A stretch of DNA of 64,000 nt, taken from positions 6,521,249 through 6,585,248 of the forward strand of contig OU696586.1 of NCBI GenBank assembly GCA_916048095.2. Direction: 5' to 3'. This stretch comes from Sacculina carcini (lineage: Eukaryota > Arthropoda > Thecostraca > Sacculinidae). The translations under genes were made by a program, and so were the position numbers. Under the pieces are notes generated by a model, which worked only from the letters and a program-made list of their open reading frames with translations, searched no databases and was not told the origin of the DNA. Positions 40,172 through 52,934 of the stretch are shown here, in pieces. The stretch's first letter is position 1. The number at the start of each line of letters is the position of its first letter.

Positions 40172-43100
40172 CCCTATAGAGATTTATTCAGCTTGAGTAA
40201 AAGTTTCTCTCCATTTTCATTTGTTTCAAAAAATCCTTCAGGCTGGTCCACGTAAATATCACAGTCTATAGGCGCATTCAAGTATTCAAATTTCACGTCC
40301 ATCTGGTTAATGATCAAATCATTTGAGCTGCTGTCTGCATCAACATTCGAACGGAGGTCATTTTTGCTGTTGGTTAGAAAGTTTCCCCGTAATCAATGCC
40401 CTTAACTTGTGTGAAGCCTTTAGCGACATATCGGGCTTTATATTCTATATTATATTTGCCTGGTTTTGTGATAAAAACCCATCTACCTGATACAACAGGC
40501 GCGTCAAGTGGTGGTTTCATAATCTCGTAAGTTTCATTTTCAATCAGCGAGTCTATTTCCGATTTCATTGCTTATTTCCACCTTTCTGAGTCATCTCTGT
40601 CTACAGCTTCACGATACGTCCCTGGAACTTGTTGCACCTGACAACAGAAATGGATGACACTGTTGTTGACCTCATCTACCTGGTCATTGATGACGTAATC
40701 TCGTAGATGGACTGGCAATTTTCTATTTCGTGCAGGATTTTGTCTCACTGCTGATATATCAGTTGACATGTTCGGGCTCTTACAATCAGTATCATTTTCA
40801 CAATTTACCGTTTCATCATCAGGAAACTCGGCTGTACTGCAATTATGTGTTAACTGCTGTGTTTGGTGATTGTCACGTTAATTGTTCTCTTCTTCTGGTA
40901 GAAATTTGACGCAGCGCACCTTCTTCACGGTGTTCACGTCAGTAAAATACACCAAATATGCCGGGCTATCACGGTCGTATCTAACAAACACACCTTCCTC
41001 TGCTCTGGCATCAATTTTGGTCTTTTTTTGAATGTACGCATAGCAAACGGAACCAAATACAATCATGTGACTCACCTTCGGTTTTCGACCAGTAAATGAT
41101 TCGAATGGGGTCATCATCAAGCGCTCACAATAACAACGGTTTCTCACATATACTGCCGTGTTCACAGCATAGGGCCATAATGACTTAAGCAAATTTGAGC
41201 TAAGAAGCATACATCTTGCTGCGTTAAATATAGTACGCCATGCTCTTTCTGCGTACCATTCTGGTGAGGAGAGTACGGTGCTGACATTTAATGTGTGATA
41301 GACTGACGTTGCTTGATCAATGCGGATACATGCTACTGATCCGTACGGTTTCATGTCAGCTATATACTTCTCTAGAGCCTGTGCAGAGTTGTTTTTATGT
41401 TTCAAAAAATACACCATCGTCAATCCCGAGAAATCACCAACAAAATTGATTGCATAACGAAATCCATCTTTCGAGACTGGATCTATAGAATCTGCTAGAT
41501 CACAATGCACTAGATCTAATATTTTTGTTGCTTTAACGTCCGCCTTTCGATTGAAATATTGCGACATTTTGCCCTCTATACAGATTTAACACGGGCCATG
41601 TTTTCGTTTACCCATGATTTTCATGCCCTCTGTAGCTTTCTCACATTTCAACAAACTTCTCTCATTACAATGACCCATGATATAATGCCATTTTTGAAAT
41701 GTGTCAGAAGCGTGTGAAGATTCACTCACCGAATTGATGTAGTACAAACGCCCTCTTTTCTTCATCGGGAATAAGTTTCCGTCAGGAGCGATTACTGCAT
41801 ATGCTCTTGGGCTGAATTCCACAGACGTCCCATTTGATATTGCCGCCTGAACGGATAATATGTTCTGCTTGAAGGATGGCACATGGCACATCCGTATTCA
41901 TCGTGGATGCGAACTCGCGCCGTTCCTCTATTTTTCACAACGTTCTCCAGTCTGCTTCCATCAGCTAGTTAAAGGTTAAAGGTTAAATGCCTAAGTGGCA
42001 GGTGCTACACGGGAAGAAGCCGAAGCTTATGAACACACAGGTGTGCCCCGTGCAGCTCGCTGCCACCGCAGAACCGACCCTCTCCACGCTATGGCGCCAC
42101 AAGAACGTAAGACGTATTAGAGAGGGCCACCTCCCCAGAATGCATGGCACAACTCATGACTGAAATATGGTACCATCATTTTCTACTGGGTGGACAGGGG
42201 CTGTGGGATTGTAGAATTCACCCAATGAAATTCTGCTCCGCCGGGTTTCGAACCACGGACCTCCCGCTTGTGAGGCGGGTGTGCTAACAACTCCACCACG
42301 GAGTCCACGGAGTTCAATTGAATGTTTCACTGGGTTGAAAGACTCGTCATAATCAACAAATAACGTTGGTTCGGAGATAATATGCGCTGTTGCTCCGCAG
42401 TCTACCAGTATGCTGTTGATGGATGCACGTTCGCCCGTATCCATTGTGTCTGCCTTGAACATGAAGTCGTGTCCACTATCATCATCAGCTGGTGAAGTTT
42501 TCGCTGTTTTTGAATGCACATTTATTCTGCAATTGACAGTAGTGTGACTTGAATTTTTGCAGGATTTTTTGTACACCATCTTTTCTTAGACCGACAATAT
42601 CTAGCTATATGGCCTCTCTTACCACAGTTGAAGCAAGTCTTCAATTTCTGTCTTGATGATCAACCTTAGCTGCCAACTTTTTGTCGCCAATATTCATGAC
42701 ACTGTCATCGTTGTTGCATTTTAGTTTGATGGTCTCTTCAAAGCTACGCAAAGCTGCCTTAAATTCAGCGAATGTTTGTTCTTTGTCTTTCTGTGTCACC
42801 ACGGCCGAAAATGACTGAAAATCTGACGGCAAGCCTTTCAACACCATTGCAATCAATAGACTGTCGCCAATAACCTCACCTGCTATTTTCAGCGCTTTAG
42901 CCGTGTTATCCGCCCTCAGTACATAGTATGTAGTAGATTCACTTGTTGCTTTCTTCAACTCCGTCAATTATGTGCGGCTAATTAAGTTATTATGCGCGGC
43001 TTCCTGTTGGAGGAGTAATGTTCTCGAAGTATCTGTAGTGCCTTTTTGCCATCGTCTCTTACATCACGCATAATCAACATTAAACTGCGGTCGTCCAGTA

Positions 43101-43230
43101 GCTGGGTCATCTCAGCAAATACTGAGGCATTTTTAGCTTCATCAGGCGTATCACTGAACAACGCTTCCTTTAGTTTCCGCAACTGCAAATATTCTGACGC
43201 GATAATCCTTCTGGGTTGGTGCCTCTGCAC
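40172..43230 (-). pseudogene. Copia B gag, protease, integrase and RT remains (5' block)
   Basis: Minus-strand order: gag (43230-42641), a protease-proximal segment with LVDCGATAH (about 42410), a GAG-pre-integrase domain (about 41720), integrase (41567-40878; LDLVHCDLADSI, ERAWRTIFNAARCML) and the RT start (40568-40374; RWVFITKPG, ARYVAKGFTQ). A SINE interrupts it at 41971-42310. Several breaks. Confidence 0.82.
41971..42310 (-). mobile_element. SINE-1b, tRNA-Val(CAC)-derived, full length
   Basis: Second copy of the SINE at 23451-23785, here with a clear TSD, AGTT (41967-41970, 42311-42314), and a 3' tail of TTTAACC units. Box B (GGTTCGAAACC) lies at 42244-42254 and the anticodon is CAC. 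Copia A gives the uninterrupted target, AGCTAGTTCAATTG. The tRNA-like head is not a working tRNA gene. Confidence 0.92.
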
Positions 43231-43428
43231 AACGTTTTTGCTTGATTCTACCCGAATTATAAAAAAACTGCAAATAGCCGAGAAATTTCACCTCCCACAG
43301 CTGATATTTGGCTTCATCTCCATCGAAAAATAGTTTATCTCTGGGCCCTCACCTGTTATCACCTGTTAGAGGCGTGGTCATAATGGAGGTAATGTATTAT
43401 CTGTACTCAGTAATAGAAAGCAACGTAT

Positions 43429-43907
43429 TGTTATGGGCTTGGTATTTGTGTTGCGTGCATTTCGATGTGTTCATTCGATATATGTAGCGCGTTCATTTGT
43501 AGCGTTCATTTGATATGTGTAGCGTATGTGTAAGGTGTAACGCGTCATGTAGCTGAGCGAACGTCAAGTTGCCCGTGCGTCTTTGTATGTCTGTGTGTCA
43601 TGTGCGTCGTCGCTGATTGGCTGTTAGGATTGAACGATTGCTAGTTGCGCGAGCTGTGAGAGCGTTGTATTACTTCTGTGTGAGTGTATGAGTGTGGTTG
43701 CGTTAGCAGTGCTCAGCGAGGCTTCACTGTGTGTGTTCGGTCTGTTTGAACAAGCTGTACCGCTGTGTGCGAAATACGAGTTGCTGCCACGTGCGCTGTG
43801 TGTGTGATCTTTGTATGCTAGTTATTATTGTTTAATTTCTTCATATGTCCACTGTCGCCGCATCGTTTGCAATACATCGTCTGTTCCAAACTCGGCCAAC
43901 GTTAACA
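43429..43907 (+). repeat. Gypsy C 5' LTR
   Basis: A 479-bp direct repeat of 47570-48044, with TG..CA ends. Confidence 0.95.
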
Positions 43908-44184
43908 TCCAGCGGTGGGATAGACTGAGCAAACGGCGCGAGGGCGATAGTGAACATCTGTGTGGAATATTGCAATAATGCCTGACGGGACGATACCATA
44001 AACATCAGCACTGACTGGAGCGGGATTTCGTTTAGCTAATGTGGACTTGTCGAAATTTGTGTATGACAAGCCTACCTTGTTCTTCTCTCAGTTTCGTCGG
44101 CATGCGAGAGTGACCAAGGTTGATGGTCACATTGCATTTGACCTGCTGTGTTTTGCCATCGGATCAAACTCCAGGTCTGAATAG

Positions 44185-46667
44185 TTGGCAGACTCAATCG
44201 AACACAATGTACAGCAGATGTCTGCACATGATGAAGTGGTGAATGTTGTTGAAGAACATGTGTTGAAATCCCTACAGCCTGAGGTGATGAAAACCAAATT
44301 GTTGCAAAATCTTGACGAAGTAAAATTGAAATCAAGTGATACTCCGCGTGAATATGTGGAAGAGCTGAGATGCCGCATAAAAGCTATAATGCCGGAGCTG
44401 AGTGCCGATTCGCTAAATCGTATGGTGGCTGTGCAAGCTGTCAAAGGTGAACCTGCAGAGTGGTCGCACAAACTAACAGGTGAGTCAATGCAATCTGTTG
44501 ACGCACTAGTTCATCATATGTCTCTTTTGCATGTGAACAAAAAATCAGAGCCTACTGCTAGAAGAGTTCAAATATCACACAACCGTAAATGTTATACGTG
44601 TGGCAAAATCGGTCATATTGCAATTGATTGCAGGGCAAAACAGACTTGTGAAAAATGCAAGCTGAGTGGAAATTCAGCTGTGAATTGTAGAACTGTGTGT
44701 CGTAAGTGTAACAGTAGAGGCCATATCGCCAAGTACTGTCATGTGTCAACGTCGCAAGCAGCCAGACGAGTGTTTGTCGGAAAAAGCATACATTTGGATA
44801 TTTCTGTAAATGGTCATCCAGTTAAAGGCGTCATCGACAGTGGTAGTGAAAGTACGTTGGTGAACCAACATGTTGCTGAAAAACCTAATCTCAGATTGTT
44901 TAAATGCAATAAGCAAATCAATGGATTATCTCGAAGTGTGACTATTCCTGTAGCTGGGACCAGCACAGCGAGCATTTCCTTGGGTCAAGACTCAATGTCT
45001 CTGGAAGTTGTAATTGTTGATTGCGACGATGAAGTCATACTGGGAACAGATTTTTTGCGTGCTGCTCAAGTAAGCATTGATTTTAGCTCTGGTCAAGTGG
45101 TGACATTTGGTCGGCCAGTCGAGAAAGAGACGATTGCTACTGTCTGTCGCTGTGTGGTGCAGTCACACGCTAGCACGTCGCTCCCGGATGATATTGAAGC
45201 CGATATTGATCATAACATCGAACAGAACATCAGACGACATGTTGATCTTTCTCTTATGTCACTAAGTGATAGATGCAGTGTCAGTCAAATTCTTGCTGAG
45301 TATCCAATTATGTCCGAACAAGGAGAATTGGGTCAATTTTCGATGGTGGAGCATGGTATTACGCTGAGTGAAACTCCGAAGCAGAGGAAACCGTATCCTG
45401 TACCGCCTGCATTGCGACATGTCGTTCGAGAACAGGTCAGTGATATGTTGAGTAAAAATGTTATTCGTGAGTGCAATAGGCCGTTTGTAAGCCCTGTATT
45501 ATTGGTTCGTAAACGAGGCACAGACAAATATTGATTTTGCACGGATTTTCGTGAATTTAATAGATGCACGGTGAAAGATCGCTTCCTGATGCCCAGAATT
45601 GTGTCACTTTTGTCATCCATTTCGCCTAATAGCTCTGTGTTTACTCAAATAGACCAGACAGCGGCTTATTGGCAGATCAAGATGAAGGAGGAAGACCAAG
45701 AGAAAACAGCTCTTGTCACTGAAGAAGGTCAGGACTGTTATTGCACGTTAGCTTTTGGTTTGTGTAACGCACCAGCTACGTACCAGAAATTAATGACGAA
45801 CCTTTCGGGATATGCTTTTCAAGTCAGTCGCAGTTTATCTTGATGATACACTTATTTCCAGTGAAAACATGGAACAACATCTGAGTGTGTTGAGAGAAGT
45901 TTTCAGAAGATTGCATGATCACGGAATAAAACTTAATGCTTCCAAGTGTCGTATCGCATGTGAAGAAGTAACGTTTTTTTCATGTTGTCAGCAAAGGATG
46001 TATCAAACCTGTGTCCAGTAACGTAACTCCTATTGTTGACTATAAAACGCCAGAAAGTATCCAAGAGATACAGCATTTCGTCGGAATGGCCGGATATTAT
46101 CGTCACCTGATTCCAGATTTCAGTATTCGTTGTTCAGGCTTAACAGATTGTGTTAAGCAAAACAATTCAAAACTTGTGTGGACAGCTGAGGCAAAGAAAT
46201 CTTTCAATGATTTGAAAAAATATCTTGCAGAGTATCCCGTTGTACGACCGGTTGATACTAAATTGGGTTTTAAGTTTACAACTGATGCGTGTAGTCGAGG
46301 ATGGGGAGGCACTCTCAGTCAAGAGGAGACTGGTTGTGAATATGTTGTATCGTATGCATCGGGAAAGTGGACTGAAGTTCAGTCTCGGTATTCAACAACG
46401 GAAATTGAACTTTTGGCTGTCATTCGAGCTATTCATAAATTCAGATATCACCTAACCGGCGTCAAATTTGTGATTGTGACTGATCATCAAGCGCTCAAAT
46501 GGTTATGGCGTTTGGAAGAACCCTCAGGGAAGTTGGCGCGTTGGATCATGTACTTGAGTCAATACGACTTTGAAATACAACACAGAAAAGGTTCCGATAT
46601 ACCACACGTTGATGCATTATCACGAGCGTTACGTACGACCGTGAGTGTTCTGAAAGTATATATATAA
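44185..46667 (+). pseudogene. Gypsy C gag-protease-RT-RNase H region
   Basis: Broken fossil coding region. Visible parts: Gag with two knuckles (CYTCGKIGHIAIDC, about 44590; CRKCNSRGHIAKYC, about 44700), protease (VIDSGSESTLV, about 44830), RT (VSPVLLVRKRG; FGLCNAPATYQKLM; YLDDTLISSENM) and RNase H (FTTDACSRGWGGTL; VTDHQALKWLWRL). Order and motifs are Gypsy/Ty3. Confidence 0.88.
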
Positions 46668-46687
46668 ATTTACGCATTTGAACACAG

Positions 46688-46951
46688 CAGTGGAAAGGCT
46701 AATGTTCGCGTGAATTTATGCATGGGCAAAGCCTCACGGCCCCGGCTGGCACACCGCAGGTCCGGCCGCACGGGTTTTGCAGTCACCGCCAGCACAGAAA
46801 CTGCACGGCTGCGCGCACACAAAACCCGCATTGCGACAATTGGGCTATCCTTTCAGAAACGAACCCAAACGTTTCACCTCGCCAGGGAATTGAACCCTGG
46901 ACCTCTCGTGCACGGAGCGTGCGTCTTAGCCACTCGGCTATGAGGCGGACT
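46688..46951 (-). mobile_element. SINE-2b, tRNA-derived
   Basis: On the minus strand a tRNA-like head carries box A TAGCCGAGTGGCT (46928-46940) and box B GGTTCAATTCC (46886-46896). A body follows that recurs as a fragment at 23862-23973. The box A form is like type II (Leu/Ser) tRNAs, but the anticodon arm is too altered to assign. It interrupts Gypsy C. Confidence 0.82.
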
Positions 46952-46973
46952 TCTGAAAGTAGGAGACCGTGTT

Positions 46974-47438
46974 ATGTTGAAATCGTACTTGAGGGAAAGG
47001 GGTAAAACTCAGAAACTTTTTCATTGTTACAAAGGTCCTTATCTGATTACGAAAGTATTGCGTCCTGATTATGTTATTCGTTGTATCAATGGTAGAAGGA
47101 GACCAATACTTGTGCATGGCAGTAACTGTAAAAGAGTTTCAGAAAGGATCAATCGGCACGACTCTGAGACAGAAAGACTTGGGCAAGTTGTTGAAGAAAA
47201 TAAACAATTGTCGGACGATGAATCAAGTGCGGGTGATGAAGCGAGGATCGACGCTGAAACTCTACATGAGTCGGAGGAGGATTATGACAACGCTGATTGT
47301 TCCAGTCGCGAAGATAGACTTACAGATACAGAACATTCGCCGAGGCTGTATCAAACTCGAAGTGGTCGTCACGTGCGGCCGCCCCGACTGTACTGCACTG
47401 TACTCACCGTGATTATTTGTTGTGCGAATGTCAAATAG
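46974..47438 (+). pseudogene. Gypsy C pol C-terminal segment
   Basis: An SH3/GPF-like strand-rich stretch (LFHCYKGPYLITKVLRPDY) and an acidic tail ending YQTRSGRHVRPPRLYC. This is the usual C-terminus of Gypsy Pol just before the 3' LTR. Part of a broken element. Confidence 0.75.
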
Positions 47439-47569
47439 CTTTTGTCGTTCTTATGTTGTGTCAGACATTCGTGTTGTGTTATTTGTGATATTCGTGCTCA
47501 TATCTAACCCAGTGTGGAGTTGGATATTCGTTTAAGCTGCAGAACGAAACCTTTTTAAACCGGGGAGGG

Positions 47570-48044
47570 TGTTATGGGCTTGGTATTTGTGTTGCGTGCA
47601 TTTCGATGTGTTCATTCGATATATGTAGCGCGTTCATTTGTAGCGTTCATTTGATATGTGTAGCGTATGTGTAAGGTGTAACGCGTCATGTAGCTGAGCG
47701 AACGTCAAGTTGCCCGTGCGTCTTTGTATGTCTGTGTGTCATGTGCGTCGTCGCTGATTGGCTGTTAGGATTGAACGATTGCTAGTTGCGCGAGCTGTGA
47801 GAGCGTTGTATTACTTCTGTGTGAGTGTATGAGTGTGGTTGCGTTAGCAGTGCTCAGCGAGGCTTCACTGTGTGTGTTCGGTCTGTGTGACCAAGCTGTA
47901 CTACTGTGTGCGGAATACGTGTTGCTGCCACGTGCGCTGTGTGATCTTTGTATGCTAGTTATTATTGTTTAATTTCTTCATATGTCCACTGTCGCCGCAT
48001 CGCTTGCAATACATCATATGTTCCAAACTCGGCCAACGTTAACA
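47570..48044 (+). repeat. Gypsy C 3' LTR
   Basis: A 475-bp direct repeat of 43429-43907. It is followed by TSD GTAT. Confidence 0.95.
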
Positions 48045-48266
48045 GTATCAACACAAAGACTATTCACGACTACACACGCACACACTCGACTTCAATATAG
48101 ATAGATAGATGCAAGCAAGATGCACACGAATATACGAACATACAGACATACAGTCATACGCAATTGGGTGTACAAATATAGTAGCACACAATGTAAGCTA
48201 TTTCTACATCGAAGGTCCGTTAGCTATTGCACAAGCATACAGAGACACGTTTACACCAACAACTGC

Positions 48267-49249
48267 ACTTCACAAAGTTCGACTGACTTGACGAAACAAG
48301 GCACCGAAAGTTACCCCATAATATGCTTAGCATGAAACGGTCCAATATTCACAGAAATTGCACAAGTTTACATACATAATAATATTACACGTAGTGCAGC
48401 GACCAGGATTGGAAGCGTTCATATTTAACAATTTCAAATAATACATGTGCCAATCAATTGCATAATGAATACATAATCACGGAAAACATTTGATTTACAT
48501 CGTGGACTGGGTCGCTACATTATTACATCACAACTGCGAGGTCATTCGAACGAATGCAAGCCACTGGAGCTTATACACGGCCATGTTATTGTGTAGGCAA
48601 ATTTTCGTTGTAGACGATGGGGTTCTGATTCGGACGAGTAGTGATACAATGTATTTCCGCCCTGATGATTGTTTGTATACGTCCTATGTGTTTTGATGGC
48701 GATGTCCGATGTGTCTTGAGGTCGGACGGCGGATCCCAGACGTTTCAGGACACATGATATTTCAGGCGGCACCCGTGCTGAATCAACTTAGTGAGTCGTC
48801 AGAACTCTAGTAATGTTTTCAGTTGTTGGTCGACTGGTATGCTGTGCAGTGATTCAAGTCCCGTCTATACATGGTGTGTGTCAGGTCTAGCACTCAACAT
48901 TCAGCCGTCATTACTCGACATTCAGATGTACTATAATATATAAAAATGAACTACACAATATGAACTAGCATCCCAAAAACTCAATAAACAAACAAACAAC
49001 ACTATGAACTATGATCTAATTCCAAACACTACGAACTACGACTTAACTATGTGTCGTATTTTTGTATATGTTTGTTATATACACTCTTGCGGCAAACCCG
49101 ACGCGCTAGAATCGGTGTGTTGTTTATCGTGGTGGTGAGGTTATGTTTACCTTGTGATTGTTCATTTGTGTTGAATAAAGCCTGGATTTGGTTTCCAAGT
49201 ATACAACAATATATTCAACACAAATTTTCCGGTTGCTTGAAGCGATACC
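48267..49249. other. Unassigned spacer, possibly holding the 5' LTR of Gypsy H
   Basis: This was joined to 16945 before Copia B inserted. Short open frames exist on both strands at 48490-48772, but I recognise neither. AATAAA at 49179-49184 followed by a TCCAAGTATACAACA-like end could mark an LTR edge before the gag start at 49250. No matching second LTR is seen. Confidence 0.4.
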
Positions 49250-52200
49250 ATGGCCCGGTATTTACGTCCGGAGCGTTTTGATACTGAGCCAAACACTGCA
49301 GACGCCCCACGAGCCTGGATCATTGGCTAAGAACGTTTGATGCTTTCCTTGATTCTGTTGCCGTGCACAGTCCCGACAAACTGAGTGTGCTGTTCAATTA
49401 CGTCTCACCTCGTGTATACGAGTATGTTCGCAATGTGAATCGCTTGAGCGTGCAATCACACTGCTGAACGAAATGAACGATAAACCACCCAACGAAGTGT
49501 TTGCTGGATACCTGTTGTAAAGCCGATTTCAAAAACCCGATGGATCAATCCACCAGTACATCCATGCATTGAATCTTCTCAGTGTAGAATGCAATTTCAA
49601 ATCAGTGACAGCTGTTGCACACAAATAGGGATGTGTCAGATACGCGTTCATCCAAGGTATATCGTGCAACAACATACGACAGCGTCTCTTAGAAAAGAAA
49701 AAAATCGATTTAGACACAGCGTTGATCCTGGCTCGCAGTCTGGAAAGCGCACAGTCCAATGCCGATTTTTTCATACCGTCGTTCGGTGCTTCTTACAGCT
49801 CTGCAGCGGCAGTTGACGCCGGTATGGCTTCCCGCAACGGGTGTATGAAAGTAAATTTCGATGTTGATGACAACGCTCAGTGCGCCGCTGTGCCAAAAGC
49901 GCGGTGCTACAATTGCGGCAACTCCAGGTACCCGAAATTGCAGTGTCCTGCGCGTGAAGTAGCATGTCACAAATGCGGTAAGAAAGTGCATTTTGCCAAA
50001 GTGTGCCGCTCTACTCCAAGGACGTCAGCGTCAGTAGGCGACTGTGATGGCCCCATCATAGCCGCGTCTGGCTCATTGAAGAAGGTCACGATGTATGTAT
50101 TTGTAGGTGACGAGATGGTGGAGGCGCTGGTCGACACCGGAAGCACACACAGCTTTGTTTCAGCGTCCGTGGCGAAACGACTGAGGCTCAATACGACGCC
50201 GTCCGTGGTATCAGTATACATGGCGTCCACTGCGTTTACTTCTACCATCCTGGGTCATTGCTGTGTTGCTCTCACAGTTCGCGGTAAGGCATACCCCGAC
50301 ACGAAATTATCTATCATGAAAAGTCTGTGTTGTGATGTTATCCTTGGCGTGGATTTCTTGAACTAACACCGCACTGTCTGCTTGTCATTTGGAGGCAAGT
50401 TGACCGATTTGAACGTGTGTGCCGCCGAATCGTCTACTTGTGACCTTTGTTTTTGTGAACTGCCCGCTGCTTCTGTTGAGGTTCCGTCTCTGTTTTCGAA
50501 TCTCGAAGATAATCGTAAGCCTATTGCTACGAAGTCGCGCCGCTACTCCATGGACGAGGCGCTGTTCATAGCTGCTGAGACCGGAAAACTTCTGCGGCAA
50601 GGCGTTCTTGAGGAGAGCTATTTGCCATGGCGCGCTCAGGTATTCGTATGTAAGAATGAACTTGATAAGCGGCGATTAGTAGTCGACTACTCGGCCACAA
50701 TATATAAATACACACTTTTCGACGCATATCCATTACCAAATATTGAGGTGTTAGCTAACAAAATCGCTAAATATAAACAAAATTGCAAAATTGATCTCAC
50801 TAGCGCGTACCACCCGATCCCCATTCCCACCAAAGACCGGCATTACTCTGCTTTTTAATTAGGCTCCAAACTCTCAGTTCCGCCGCATTCCATTCGGAGT
50901 CACGAACGGCGTATCATGCTTCCAGAGAGTCATGAACGAAAGTATTGAAAACTACAATATTCCTGATACGTTATCCTGTTTAGATGACATTGTGATTGGT
51001 GGGGACCACGATACCTCTCTCAAATTTGCTGTCAACCGATTCCTTGAGTTGACTAAAAAGCTTAGCATCACCTTGAACTTGTCGAAATGCACTTTCAACA
51101 GCGACTCAATACCTTTCCTGGGTTACCATATCAGCAAGGGAGAAATCAGACATAATCCTGAACGTGTGGAATCCTCACGTGACCTACCAAATCTTACCAG
51201 TCAGTGCTATCTTGAACGAATTTTGGGGTTGTTCTCGTATTATTCTCGTTGCATTCTGAATTTCTCGGAAAAAATCATGTCTTGACTGAGGCGACGTGTT
51301 TTCCTTTTTCCAGAGGCTATATCGAGATCATCGCCAAACTGAAGGAGGAAATCGTCAACGCCGTTGTTTCTTGTATTGACGATGAAGCTCCATTTTGTGT
51401 CGAACCCGATGCTTCTGATACGGCGATTGCGGCCACCCTGAATCAACGTGAGCGACCTGTGGCGTTCTTCTCGAGAACTTTGAATTTTTCAAAACTTAAA
51501 TACGCATCAGTTGAGAAAGAGGCTCTCTCGATTGTTGAGTGTATCCGTAAGTGAAAGCATTATTTATCTGCTCGTCATTATTTGCTTGTCTTTGATCAGC
51601 GCTCCGTTGCCTTCATGTTCAATCAAACACATTCGTCTAAAATCAAAAACGATAAAATTATCCGCTGGCGTATCGACTTGGCGCATTTCGCCTTTGACAT
51701 CAAATATAGTTCGGGGACACTTGGTGCACCTGCTGATGCCTTGTCTCGCGCTTTTTCGATCTAGATTTGTGTTTCATTGCCGAAATTGCATGCAGATCTT
51801 TGCCACCCAGGTGTGACTAGGATGTACCACTTTATAAAGTCAAGAAACTTACCTTTCTCTCTCGAGGAAGTATGGCGCGTGTGTAATTCTTATCAAACCT
51901 GGGCATTGTGCAAGCCAAGGTTTCATCAGCCAACCGGCCAGACGTTAATAAAAGCCACGCATGCTTTTGGGCCTTTGAGTATAGACTTCAAGGGTACACT
52001 GCCATATGTAAGCAATAACAAATACCTTCTCACTATCATCGATGAATACTCACGCTTTCCCTTCGCGTGCCCTGACATATCTGCCAATACGGTGTTTAGT
52101 TGCATAAATCAGTTGTTTGTGCTGTTTGGTATGCCGGCATACATTCACTCCGACCGCGGTACGGCTTTCATGTCCGAGCAGTTGAGGGAATACTTTACAA

Positions 52201-52930
52201 CTAAAGGCGTTGCCACGAGCCGAACGAAACCATACAATCCTCGTGGAAACGAGCAATGTGAACGGTATAATTCAACGATGTGGACGACGATTAGTCTCGC
52301 CTTGAAGAACAACTAGATATATATTGATCGCTGGGAGTATATGCTGCCTGACGCACTACACTCCATAGGATCGCTCCTATGTACTGCTACCAATTGTACT
52401 CCACATGAGCGCCTATTCACGTACTGCCGCCGATCTGTATCAGGCTATTCTATACCGTCCTGGCTGACGACTTACTCTTACTTACTCGTGCTCTGATGCG
52501 CAGACATAATCGATCCTCCAAGTACGACCCTCTTGTAGAGGAGGTTGAGGTAATTGAAGCTGGTCCTTCTTACGCAAATGTTCGAACAACCGATGTGCGT
52601 GAAACAAGCGGCTCGTTAAGGCATTTGGCGCCGTATCCTGAATATAGCCTTCCTGATGGTATTGGAGGAAACATCTCTAACGAGAATGACACGACTCTCG
52701 TCGCGGATGGTCCTGTTGCTCAGTCTTTAAATGACAATCTACCATGTAACGAGCCTGCTCCTATTGCTGACGTTCCTGTTCCTACAGCCGACGATGCCTC
52801 ACCACGTCAACCTTCCGTGGATGTTTCTATGCCTCGTATTATTCGCCGATCTTCTCGAGCTCGTCATCCGCCCAAGAGATTCGTTCTTATCGATCCGTGA
52901 AAATGTTTGATGTGGCCAAACATTCGCGAC
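49250..52930 (+). mobile_element. Gypsy-superfamily element 'Gypsy H', old and broken
   Basis: Parts in order: gag start (MARYLRPERFDTE, 49250), zinc knuckles and protease (49722-50366; CYNCGNSRYPKLQC, CHKCGKKVHFAKVC, LVDTGSTHSFV, VILGVDFLN), RT (50382-51285; RRLVVDYS, CLDDIVIGG), RNase H (51249-51764), integrase (51777-52316; IDEYSRFPFA, SDRGTAFM, GNEQCERYNS) and a C-terminal tail (52496-52900). It has many breaks. No paired LTR is found. Its 3' end runs into P-type sequence. Confidence 0.85.
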
Positions 52931-52934
52931 TTGT

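Larger units (their letters stand above)
43429..48044 (+). mobile_element. Gypsy-superfamily LTR element 'Gypsy C', broken
   Basis: Inserted in the right LTR of Copia B with a 4-bp TSD, GTAT (43425-43428, 48045-48048). LTRs 43429-43907 and 47570-48044 begin TGTTATGGGC and end GTTAACA and differ by about 2%, so it is young. A purine-rich tract precedes the 3' LTR. Parts seen: Gag with CCHC knuckles, protease, RT, RNase H and a pol C-terminal segment. I see no integrase core. A SINE lies at 46688-46951. Several breaks. Confidence 0.92.
16946..48261 (-). mobile_element. Copia-superfamily LTR element 'Copia B', broken, opened by Gypsy D, a SINE and Gypsy C
   Basis: Fossil Copia of the same family as Copia A. 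It is bounded by TGTTAG and CAACA and a 5-bp TSD, ACTGC (16941-16945, 48262-48266). Its sequence occupies 16946-18478, 40172-43428 and 48045-48261. Rejoining across Gypsy D is supported because CGCTCTGTTTCAAACCCT (left) and ATAGAG..AAGTTTCTCTCC (right) are continuous in Copia A. The LTRs differ by a few percent plus short insertions, so it is older than Gypsy C and Gypsy D. It has several breaks and is inactive. Confidence 0.9.
43364..48261 (-). repeat. Copia B 5' LTR (right), split by Gypsy C
   Basis: The LTR occupies 43364-43428 and 48045-48261. It is followed by the Copia B TSD ACTGC at 48262-48266. Confidence 0.9.

Noticed and set aside
48490-48772. Short open frames on both strands as a host exon
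   Set aside because: Neither translation (68 or 76 residues) resembles a protein I know, and splice sites are not convincing.
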